This document shows, in pieces, positions 1 to 4,521 of a stretch of DNA of 5,561 nt. Below the pieces are notes generated by a model. That model did no database searches and was not told the origin of the DNA. It saw only the letters and a program-made list of their open reading frames with translations. Position numbers and translations under genes: made by a program. Source of the stretch: Tannerella sp. oral taxon 808 (GTDB lineage Bacteria > Bacteroidota > Bacteroidia > Bacteroidales > Tannerellaceae); contig MIQB01000117.1 of assembly GCA_002890585.1 (NCBI GenBank), positions 1 to 5,561 on the forward strand. The letters are read 5' to 3'. The first letter of the stretch is position 1; every line of letters starts with the position of its first letter.

Positions 1-64
1 GACCCTCCTCCCGACCTGCTGAGGGCAGGTCGGGAGGAGGGTCGCAGGATGCGGGATTTTTTTT
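1..64 (+). terminator. Perfect 19-bp hairpin with trailing T-tract, terminator-like
   Basis: Positions 1-19 and 25-43 are exact reverse complements around the 5-nt loop TGAGG, giving a very stable GC-rich stem. A run of eight T follows at 57-64, but 13 nt after the stem, which is further than in a textbook intrinsic terminator. It may end transcription of a gene lying left of the window. Alternatively it is the edge of an intergenic repeat, since the adjacent 77-122 hairpins look repeat-like. The stem starts at base 1, so it may be longer than can be seen. Confidence 0.45.
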
Positions 65-76
65 ACACCGTCCGAA

Positions 77-122
77 CCCAGGACGTTGCCCTGGGCTATC
101 ATCCAGCGGCCCTTCAGGCCGC
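77..122. repeat. Two adjacent short hairpins, REP-like intergenic element
   Basis: CCCAGG (77-82) pairs with CCTGGG (90-95) around a 7-nt loop. GCGGCC (106-111) pairs with GGCCGC (117-122) around CTTCA. Two short GC-rich palindromes side by side in a non-coding gap is the usual form of bacterial REP/BIME-type elements. I recall similar CCCAGG...CCTGGG / GGCC..GGCC stretches between genes in Bacteroidales, but could not check copy number. The open frame across it (49-333) has no recognisable protein character. Confidence 0.4.
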
Positions 123-142
123 ACCGGGTACACGTCCAATTC

Positions 143-174
143 TTGCAAACCATTTCTGCTTGACTATATCTTTG
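143..174 (+). promoter_or_regulatory. Bacteroides-type promoter for sod
   Basis: TATCTTTG at 167-174 matches the Bacteroidetes -7 element TAnnTTTG at every fixed position. TTG at 143-145 lies 21 bp upstream, in the right place for the -33 element (TTTG/TTG). Transcription would begin a few bases after 174, giving a leader of about 60 nt before the preferred sod start at 245. It would leave the alternative ATG at 197 close to the RNA 5' end. Confidence 0.6.
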
Positions 175-195
175 CCCGCGAATTTTTTACGACAG

Positions 196-216
196 AATGA
201 GAATCATTTCATTATC
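196..216 (+). promoter_or_regulatory. Possible Fur-like site in the sod leader
   Basis: AATGAGAATCATT (196-208) matches 12 of 13 bases of the left part and centre of the symmetrical Fur consensus (AATGATAAT-C-ATTATCATT). The right half continues as TCATTATC (209-216), which fits if one base is missing. It lies just downstream of the predicted promoter, where a repressor could block transcription. Iron control of an Fe-SOD would make sense, but Fur sites in Bacteroidales are poorly defined and the stretch is A/T-rich, so chance similarity is possible. Confidence 0.25.
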
Positions 217-244
217 AATCATCACACTTATCAGCTTTACACTT

Positions 245-826
245 ATGAGCTTCGACATGCCCAAACTCCCCTACGCAACCAACGCGTTGGAACCCGTAAT
301 CAGCCAACAGACGATCGAGTTTCACTACGGTAAACACCTCCAGAACTACGTCAACACGCTGAATAAACTCATCGAAGGCACCGACTTCGCCGGAAAGTCC
401 CTCGAGGAGATCGTCAAGACGGCGCCCGCAGGCGGCATCTTCAACAACGCCGGCCAGACGCTGAACCACACACTCTATTTCTTACAGTTCAAGCCCAAGA
501 CGGAGGGCAATGTGCCCACAGGCAAGATCGCCGAGGCCATCAATCGCGACTTCGGCAGCTTCGAGGCCTTCCAGAAGGCTTTCGCTGACGCCGCCACCAC
601 ACTCTTCGGTTCGGGCTGGGCCTTCCTCTCCGTCGACCAAAACGGCAAGCTCGTCATCACGCAGGAAGCCAATGCCGGCAACCCCGTATGCCGAGGCTAC
701 AAGCCCATCTTCGGCCTCGACGTGTGGGAACACGCCTACTACCTCGACTATCAGAACCGTCGCGCCGATCACATCAAGGCCGTCTGGGACATCGTCGACT
801 GGGATGTGGTAGGCAGCCGCCTCTAA
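245..826 (+). CDS. sodB: Superoxide dismutase, Fe-type (Fe/Mn family)
   Basis: Converts superoxide to O2 and H2O2, in the cytoplasm. From the ATG at 245 the protein is 193 aa, the usual length, and begins MSFDMPKLPYATNALEPVIS, colinear with Bacteroidales SODs. All four metal ligands are visible: H27, H75 (in NNAGQTLNHTLYF), D159 and H163 (in DVWEHAYY). Gln71 in NNAGQ, with Ala rather than Gln at 144 (EANAGNP), is the Fe-type or cambialistic arrangement, not the Mn type. The motif usually GSGWxWL reads GSGWAFL here, replacing an active-site-lining Trp with Phe127. An in-frame ATG at 197 would add 16 hydrophobic residues (MRIISLSIITLISFTL). I prefer 245 because it gives family length and because 197 falls in the Fur-like stretch, but a secreted form cannot be excluded. 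There is no Shine-Dalgarno, as is common in this phylum. It is transcribed alone, followed by a large palindrome. Confidence 0.95.
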   Translation: MSFDMPKLPYATNALEPVISQQTIEFHYGKHLQNYVNTLNKLIEGTDFAGKSLEEIVKTAPAGGIFNNAGQTLNHTLYFLQFKPKTEGNVPTGKIAEAINRDFGSFEAFQKAFADAATTLFGSGWAFLSVDQNGKLVITQEANAGNPVCRGYKPIFGLDVWEHAYYLDYQNRRADHIKAVWDIVDWDVVGSRL

Positions 827-828
827 AC

Positions 829-954
829 CGGAAGCGTCATAAATGGCGAATTGCTGCGTTGCATTCGGCATTCGGGGGCGGTCATGTACTAAAGTACACT
901 CCCTTCCCACTCAGCCTTTGCGCCTTGCACTTCATCCATTTCTGAACACTTCCG
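829..954. repeat. Large (~126 bp) imperfect palindrome after sod
   Basis: The two halves are symmetrical about 891/892. The outer six bases CGGAAG (829-834) pair with CTTCCG (949-954). AAATGG (841-846) pairs with CCATTT near the other end, and the centre is GTAC-TAAA-GTAC (886-897). Pairing between is interrupted by small offsets and mismatches. It begins 3 bp after the sod stop codon. It could fold as a long hairpin in RNA and end or protect the sod transcript, or be a MITE-like or intergenic palindromic repeat. I recall similar long palindromes in Bacteroidales intergenic DNA. Open frames over it on both strands (e.g. 843-1028, and 482-910 on the minus strand) are by-products of the palindrome. 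Confidence 0.7.
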
Positions 955-984
955 TATCGCGTCAAGGCACACCAAAAACTCTTC

Positions 985-1021
985 ACAGCGGACTGCTCCT
1001 CCCCCCCCTGCAGTCCGCTGT
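985..1021. repeat. 12-bp hairpin with C-rich loop upstream of tRNA-Arg
   Basis: ACAGCGGACTGC (985-996) pairs perfectly with 1010-1021, around a 13-nt loop containing eight C (1001-1008). No T-tract follows on the + strand, and the tRNA starts only 7 bp later. Read on the minus strand it is followed by GAAGAGTTTTT, so it is weakly terminator-like in that direction. It may insulate or shape the 5' end of the tRNA precursor. No good TAnnTTTG promoter is visible between 955 and 1028, so the start of tRNA transcription is unresolved. Confidence 0.5.
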
Positions 1022-1028
1022 TGAATAA

Positions 1029-1103
1029 GGTCTCGTAGTTCAATGGATAGAATAGAAGTTTCCTAAACTTTTGATTCGGGTTCGATTCCCGGCGAGACTA
1101 CCA
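1029..1103 (+). tRNA. tRNA-Arg (anticodon CCT, reads AGG)
   Basis: A full cloverleaf can be drawn. The acceptor arms are 1029-1035 and 1093-1099 (one G-U pair at the end). The D-stem is GTTC/GAAT with loop AATGGATA. The anticodon stem is 1055-1059/1067-1071 around the loop TTCCTAA, putting anticodon CCT at 1062-1064. The variable region is 4 nt, and the T-arm has loop TTCGATT (1081-1087). The discriminator is A1100 and CCA is encoded at 1101-1103. Anticodon CCT decodes AGG, a minor arginine codon in most GC-rich genomes. The 3' end is only 24 bp from the ddh start with no terminator between, so the tRNA may be cut from the leader of the ddh-lgt transcript. Confidence 0.97.
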
Positions 1104-1127
1104 AGCAACACCTCCCCCCCTCCCAAT

Positions 1128-2027
1128 ATGAATAAAATCAGAGCAGCCGTAGTGGGCTACGGCAATATCGGGCGCTATGCGCTGGAGGCCCTCGAAGCCG
1201 CGTCCGACTTTGAAGTGGCGGGCATCGTACGCCGCAATCCCCAAGACATCCCTGAGCCGCTGCGCTCATACACCGTAACCGATCATTTAGAGAAGCTCAC
1301 CGCCGTCGACGTGGCCATACTGGCTACCCCCACGCGCAAGGTCGAGACTTATGCCAAGGCTGCACTCGCTCAGGGCATTCGCACGGTGGATAGTTTCGAT
1401 ATCCATACACAAATCACAGACCTACGCCGCACGCTCGACGCAGAGGCCAAGCGACACAGCGCCGTGGCGGTCGTGGCCGCCGGATGGGATCCGGGTAGCG
1501 ACTCCGTGGTGCGCACACTCATGCAAGCCATCGTGCCCGAGGGCATCACATACACCGACTTCGGCCCCGGCATGAGCATGGGGCACACGGTGGCGGTGAA
1601 GGCCATCGACGGCGTACGCTCGGCGCTGAGCATGACCATCCCGATGGGCACGGGTGTGCACCGACGCATGGTCTACGTAGAGATTGCAGATGGATACGAC
1701 TTTGACACCGTAGCCGACGCCATCCGCCGCGACGACTATTTTGCCCACGACGAGACGCACGTCATCCGCGTTGAGTCCGTTGACGCGCTGAAGGATGTAG
1801 GCCACGGCGTCCACCTCACCCGCAAGGGCGTCTCCGGCATGACGCACAACCAACGTATCAGCTTCGATATGCAGATCAACAACCCCGCACTCACGGGGCA
1901 AATCCTCGTGGCCGCCGCCCGCGCCACGATGCGCCTACAGCCCGGTGCCTATACAATGATTGAGATCCCGCCGATCGACCTGCTCCCCGGCAACGACCGC
2001 GAAGCGTGGATCGGGAAATTGGTCTAA
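1128..2027 (+). CDS. ddh: meso-Diaminopimelate D-dehydrogenase
   Basis: NADPH-dependent reductive amination of L-tetrahydrodipicolinate (as L-2-amino-6-oxopimelate) directly to meso-diaminopimelate, the single-step 'dehydrogenase' branch of lysine and peptidoglycan-precursor synthesis; cytoplasmic. The protein is 299 aa. The N-terminal Rossmann motif is GYGNIG at residues 10-15. It is followed by family landmarks: VDSFDIH (87-93), AGWDPGSDS (118-126), DFGPGMSMGHT (144-154), MGTGVHRRM (173-181), GHGVHLTRKG (225-234) and NNPALTGQ (251-258), which fit the substrate pocket and the Ddh C-terminal domain. The start at 1128 is chosen because the frame upstream, open to 1071, lies inside the tRNA. 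The 24-bp leader between tRNA and ATG contains seven C in a row and no Shine-Dalgarno. lgt follows after 18 bp, so the two are probably one transcript serving envelope synthesis. Confidence 0.93.
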   Translation: MNKIRAAVVGYGNIGRYALEALEAASDFEVAGIVRRNPQDIPEPLRSYTVTDHLEKLTAVDVAILATPTRKVETYAKAALAQGIRTVDSFDIHTQITDLRRTLDAEAKRHSAVAVVAAGWDPGSDSVVRTLMQAIVPEGITYTDFGPGMSMGHTVAVKAIDGVRSALSMTIPMGTGVHRRMVYVEIADGYDFDTVADAIRRDDYFAHDETHVIRVESVDALKDVGHGVHLTRKGVSGMTHNQRISFDMQINNPALTGQILVAAARATMRLQPGAYTMIEIPPIDLLPGNDREAWIGKLV

Positions 2028-2045
2028 CAAATCCCGACCGACGCT

Positions 2046-2870
2046 ATGCTTTTAGACATCACTTGGACGGCCGACCCGGTCATCTTCTCCATCGGCCCGA
2101 AGGAAATCCGCTGGTATACGCTCATGTTCCTCATCGGTTTCGCCGTGGGTTACAAGATCGTGGAGCGCATGTTTCGGCGCGAAGGCGTCGACAAGAAATG
2201 GCTCGATCCGCTCCTTTATTACACCCTGGCCGGCACACTCATCGGCGCCCGGCTGGGGCATTGCCTCTTCTACAACCCGTCGTATTACTTCTCCCACCCC
2301 GTCGAGATCCTGAAGGTCTGGGAGGGCGGCTTAGCCAGCCACGGCGGCGTGCTTGGCATCATCATTGCCATCTATTTCTTCTCGCGCAACGTCTCGCACC
2401 GGAGCATGCTGTGGACGTTCGACAAGCTCGTCGTCCCCACCGGGTTAGTGGCGGCGCTGATCCGCATCGGCAACCTGATGAACCACGAGATCTACGGTCA
2501 CCCGACCGACCTGCCGTGGGGTTTCCGCTTCGTCGACAACCTCTACGCTTGGCGTCACGGCGCCGCACCCATCTTCACCCCACCCTCGCACCCGACACAG
2601 CTCTACGAGGCCGCCTGCTACCTCCTGACCTTCGCGCTCTGCATGTGGCTTTACTTCAAGCGGGACGCCTGGAAACGCCAGGGGCTCATCTTCGGCATCT
2701 TCATGATCTGCATCTTCACCGCCCGCTTCTTCGTGGAGTTTCTAAAGAATTATCAGGAAGACTTCGAAGCCTCCCTGCCGCTCGATATGGGTCAGCTGCT
2801 CAGCATCCCGTTCATCCTTTTAGGCATTTACTGCGTATGGCGGGCGCGAAAACAGCCCATCCAGTCTTGA
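2046..2870 (+). CDS. lgt: Prolipoprotein diacylglyceryl transferase
   Basis: Inner-membrane enzyme that transfers diacylglycerol from phosphatidylglycerol to the lipobox cysteine of prolipoproteins, the first step of lipoprotein maturation. The protein is 274 aa with several hydrophobic membrane segments, e.g. around residues 25-38, 100-112, 190-204, 214-230 and 252-266. Landmarks in order: GARLGH (67-72), EGGLASHGG with His99 (E. coli His103), RIGNLMNHEIYG (140-151) carrying Arg140, Asn143 and Glu148 (E. coli R143, N146, E151), HPTQLYEA (182-189), and ARFFVEFLK with Arg227 (E. coli R239) and Glu231. All known essential residues are therefore present. The last part of the signature is MGQLLSIP. 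The gap from ddh is 18 bp, indicating an operon. No clear terminator follows; the 41-bp array comes next. An overlapping 408-aa frame (2006-3232) is a shadow that runs on into the repeats. Confidence 0.96.
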   Translation: MLLDITWTADPVIFSIGPKEIRWYTLMFLIGFAVGYKIVERMFRREGVDKKWLDPLLYYTLAGTLIGARLGHCLFYNPSYYFSHPVEILKVWEGGLASHGGVLGIIIAIYFFSRNVSHRSMLWTFDKLVVPTGLVAALIRIGNLMNHEIYGHPTDLPWGFRFVDNLYAWRHGAAPIFTPPSHPTQLYEAACYLLTFALCMWLYFKRDAWKRQGLIFGIFMICIFTARFFVEFLKNYQEDFEASLPLDMGQLLSIPFILLGIYCVWRARKQPIQS

Positions 2871-2906
2871 ACGCATATTCTGAGGGCCTTACAGTGCCCG
2901 CGGCGC

Positions 2907-3153
2907 TTTTGGAAATGCTTGCGGGACTCCCGCAACGAGGAAAAACCACTTTTTGGCGTCTGCGGGAGTCCCGCAACGAGGAAAAACCACTTTTGGGCGT
3001 CTGCGGGAGTCCCGCAACGAGGAAAAACCACTTTTTGGCCTTTGCGGGAATCCCGCAACGAGGAAAAAGAGCGTTTTGGCCTTTGCGGAAATCCCGCAAC
3101 GAGGAAAAAGAGCGTTTTGGCCTTTGCGGGAATCCCGCAGAGCATTTCCAAAA
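2907..3153. mobile_element. MITE-like element: inverted-repeat ends enclosing 41-bp tandem array
   Basis: TTTTGGAAATGCT (2907-2919) is the exact reverse complement of AGCATTTCCAAAA (3141-3153). The pairing continues inward into TGCGGGA / TCCCGCA with one unpaired G (3140). These ends bracket the 41-bp tandem array, so the whole ~247-bp block is one inverted structure without coding capacity. Tandem repeats inside terminal inverted repeats is the design described for the BrickBuilt MITEs of Porphyromonas gingivalis; relation to them is inference from design only. I see no convincing target-site duplication. The ends also resemble diverged halves of the repeat unit, so the block could instead have grown by local duplication. 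Confidence 0.45.
2920..3139. repeat. Tandem array, 5 full units of 41 bp plus a partial sixth
   Basis: Full units begin at 2920, 2961, 3002, 3043 and 3084; the sixth (3125-3139) holds only the palindrome. Every unit opens with the 15-nt palindrome TGCGGGANTCCCGCA (centre C, G, G, A, A, A in order), followed by ACGAGGAAAAA. After that come two spacer types: ACCACTTTTTGGCGTC (units 1-2) and GAGCGTTTTGGCCTT (units 4-5). Unit 3 is a hybrid with the first type's middle and the second type's end. Unit 5 has one arm mismatch (TGCGGAA). Forty-one bp is close to four helical turns, so all six palindromes face the same side of the DNA. Open frames in several phases on both strands (2812-3311) exist only because the unit lacks stop codons. 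This is not a CRISPR, since the 'spacers' repeat too. Confidence 0.95.
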
Positions 3154-3246
3154 ACGTTTTGCCCCATCGCGTCCCCATTATCCCCCCTTTTCCTTTGATT
3201 CATCATTCACATACACAATCAATCATCAATAAAAACAGGATCCATC
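3154..3246 (+). promoter_or_regulatory. fprA leader region
   Basis: This 93-bp stretch lies between the repeat block and fprA. TTCCTTTG (3190-3197) is one base off the -7 consensus TAnnTTTG, but no TTG stands 19-21 bp upstream, so the promoter call is weak. Downstream the leader is A/C/T-rich and nearly free of G. It contains ATCAATCATCA (3218-3228), also found in the sod leader, and TGATTCATCATTCA (3196-3209), which resembles part of the Fur-like stretch there. AGGA at 3237-3240 sits 6 nt before the fprA ATG, a possible weak Shine-Dalgarno. Confidence 0.35.
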
Positions 3247-4431
3247 ATGAAAGCTGTTGCGAAAGACATTTACTACGTAGGCGTAAACGATCGCCAAAAA
3301 GCACTGTTTGAAAACCTGTGGCCGCTCCCCGGGGGCGTGTCCTACAACTCTTATTTGATCGTCGACGACAAGACTGTACTCGTCGATACAGTCGACATCT
3401 GCTATTCCGACCTCTTCTTCAAGCGCGTGGCCAAACTGCTCGATGGTCGCAAGCTGGACTATTTAGTCGTCGACCACATGGAGCCCGACCACGCCGGCAG
3501 CATCCACCTGCTCCGCCAGCTCTACCCCGACGTGAAGATCATCGGTAACAAACAAACCTTCGGCATGCTGGCCGGATACCACGGCATCACCGACGGACTG
3601 CACGAGGTAAAAGAGGGCGACACGCTCGACTTGGGGCACCACAAGCTCTCGTTCTACATGGCCCCGATGGTGCACTGGCCCGAGGTCATGATGACGTATG
3701 AGGAGACGGAGAAGGTGCTCTTCTCAGCCGACGCCTTCGGCACATTCGGCACCCTGGACGGCGGCGTGCTCGACACAGACATGGACACCGAACGCTACTG
3801 GAGCGAGATGGTACGTTATTACTCCAACATCGTCGGCAAGTATGGCAGCCCCGTGCAGCGCGCACTCAAGAAGCTCTCCGCACTCGAGATCCGCACCATC
3901 TGCTCCACCCACGGCCCCGTCTGGACGGAGCAAAGCGGCCGCGTGATCTCCCTCTACGACCGCCTCAGCCGCTACGAAGGCCTCGACGGCGTAACGCTCG
4001 TCTACGGCAGCATGTACGGCCACACCGAGCAGATGGCCGAAAACATCGCCACAGCCCTCTCCGACGGCGGCGTGCGCCACATCGCCATGCACAACGTCAG
4101 CAAGAGCCACGGCTCCTACATCCTGCGCGACGTCTTCAACTATCGCGGCCTCATCGTGGGCTGCCCCACCTACAGCGGCCAGCTCTACCCCGAGGTGGAG
4201 ATGGTGCTCTCTGAGATCAAGCTGCGCGAGGTGAAGGATCGCCTCTTCGGTTACTTCGGCTCGTTCACCTGGGCCGGCGCCGCAGTGAAGCATCTGGCGA
4301 CCTACGCCGAAGCCATGAAGTGGGAAGTCGTTGGCACACCCGTCGAGCAGAAGCAGGGCATCAGCACCGAAGAGCAGTGCATCGCCCTCGGACACGCCAT
4401 GGCAGAACGAATAATGAAAAGTGAAAAATGA
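3247..4431 (+). CDS. fprA: FprA-type diiron flavoprotein (O2/NO reductase)
   Basis: A-type flavodiiron protein that reduces O2 to water and/or NO to N2O in the cytoplasm, protecting anaerobes from oxygen and nitrosative stress. It takes electrons from rubredoxin or a similar carrier. The protein is 394 aa, normal for the family. Residues about 1-245 form a metallo-beta-lactamase-like domain with the complete diiron ligand set: His77, Glu79, Asp81 and His82 in HMEPDH, His143 (VHWPE), Asp162 (SADAFGTFG) and His222 (STHGPVW). Residues about 249-390 form a flavodoxin domain with FMN phosphate loop YGSMYGHTE (253-261), the CPTYSG loop and GSFTWAGAA. No rubredoxin or reductase domain is fused and none is encoded nearby, so its partner is elsewhere. 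The last codons (MKSEK-stop) lie inside a heptamer repeat. It is probably transcribed alone, since terminator-like sequence follows. Confidence 0.95.
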   Translation: MKAVAKDIYYVGVNDRQKALFENLWPLPGGVSYNSYLIVDDKTVLVDTVDICYSDLFFKRVAKLLDGRKLDYLVVDHMEPDHAGSIHLLRQLYPDVKIIGNKQTFGMLAGYHGITDGLHEVKEGDTLDLGHHKLSFYMAPMVHWPEVMMTYEETEKVLFSADAFGTFGTLDGGVLDTDMDTERYWSEMVRYYSNIVGKYGSPVQRALKKLSALEIRTICSTHGPVWTEQSGRVISLYDRLSRYEGLDGVTLVYGSMYGHTEQMAENIATALSDGGVRHIAMHNVSKSHGSYILRDVFNYRGLIVGCPTYSGQLYPEVEMVLSEIKLREVKDRLFGYFGSFTWAGAAVKHLATYAEAMKWEVVGTPVEQKQGISTEEQCIALGHAMAERIMKSEK

Positions 4432-4441
4432 AAAGTGAGAA
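4414..4441. repeat. [A/G]TGAAAA heptamer array across the fprA stop codon
   Basis: ATGAAAA (4414-4420), GTGAAAA (4421-4427) and ATGAAAA (4428-4434), then GTGAGAA (4435-4441), form four consecutive 7-bp units. The fprA stop codon TGA (4429-4431) is within the third unit, so the final five residues of the protein are coded by the repeat. Slippage by one unit would shift the reading frame and change the C-terminus slightly. Confidence 0.8.
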
Positions 4442-4472
4442 AACCCTGCCGAAAATAGGATATCGCCTCCTC

Positions 4473-4498
4473 TCCTGCCGGCAGGACTTTTCGTTTTT
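4473..4498 (+). terminator. Likely intrinsic terminator after fprA
   Basis: TCCTGCCGGCAGGA (4473-4486) is a perfect 14-bp palindrome that can form a 5-bp stem with a CCGG loop. It is followed at once by CTTTTCGTTTTT, a T-rich tail. An earlier copy of CCTGCCG (4444-4450) could pair with CGGCAGG (4479-4485) instead, making a longer-looped alternative. The terminator sits 35-40 bp before nagB, separating the two genes unless read-through occurs. Confidence 0.6.
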
Positions 4499-4514
4499 AG
4501 CTTTTAGATTTTAG
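4487..4514. repeat. NTTTTAG heptamer array just upstream of nagB
   Basis: CTTTTCG (4487-4493), TTTTTAG (4494-4500), CTTTTAG (4501-4507) and ATTTTAG (4508-4514) are four consecutive 7-bp units ending 7 bp before the nagB ATG. On the minus strand they read CGAAAAG and CTAAAA-type, so they are in opposite orientation to the arrays at the ends of fprA and nagB. The array overlaps the terminator T-tail. TAGCTTTT and TAGATTTT within it are each one base off the -7 promoter consensus. Confidence 0.75.
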
Positions 4515-4521
4515 TTCCATC

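Noticed and set aside
49..333. Small gene upstream of sod
   Set aside because: It crosses REP-like hairpins, the sod promoter and the start of sod in the wrong frame, and shows no recognisable domain.
482..910. Minus-strand 142-aa gene opposite sod
   Set aside because: It is antisense to a clear SOD gene and gets its first part from the palindrome at 829-954; no family likeness.
1071..1127. N-terminal extension of ddh
   Set aside because: It would start inside the tRNA and add 19 residues ahead of the Rossmann motif, which normally lies close to the N-terminus.
2920..3139. CRISPR array
   Set aside because: The segments between palindromes are near-identical across units instead of unique spacers, and no cas genes are present.
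3157..3197. Full Bacteroides-type promoter for fprA
   Set aside because: TTCCTTTG is close to the -7 consensus, but the nearest TTTG upstream (3158-3161) is 28 bp away, too far for the -33 element; kept only as a weak note in the leader entry.
2006..3232. A 408-aa gene on the + strand
   Set aside because: It runs in another frame over the whole of lgt, whose motifs are complete, and then through the repeat array; its composition (Arg/Pro/His-rich) is typical of a GC-rich shadow frame.
2812..3311. Repeat proteins on either strand across the 41-bp array
   Set aside because: Several phases on both strands are open at once because the unit has no stop codons; 41 bp is not a multiple of 3, so no phase gives a consistent protein repeat, and no start context supports one.
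3724..4395. Minus-strand 223-aa gene opposite fprA
   Set aside because: The Ala/Val/Gly/His-rich translation is the usual antisense shadow of a GC-rich gene; fprA has all catalytic residues.
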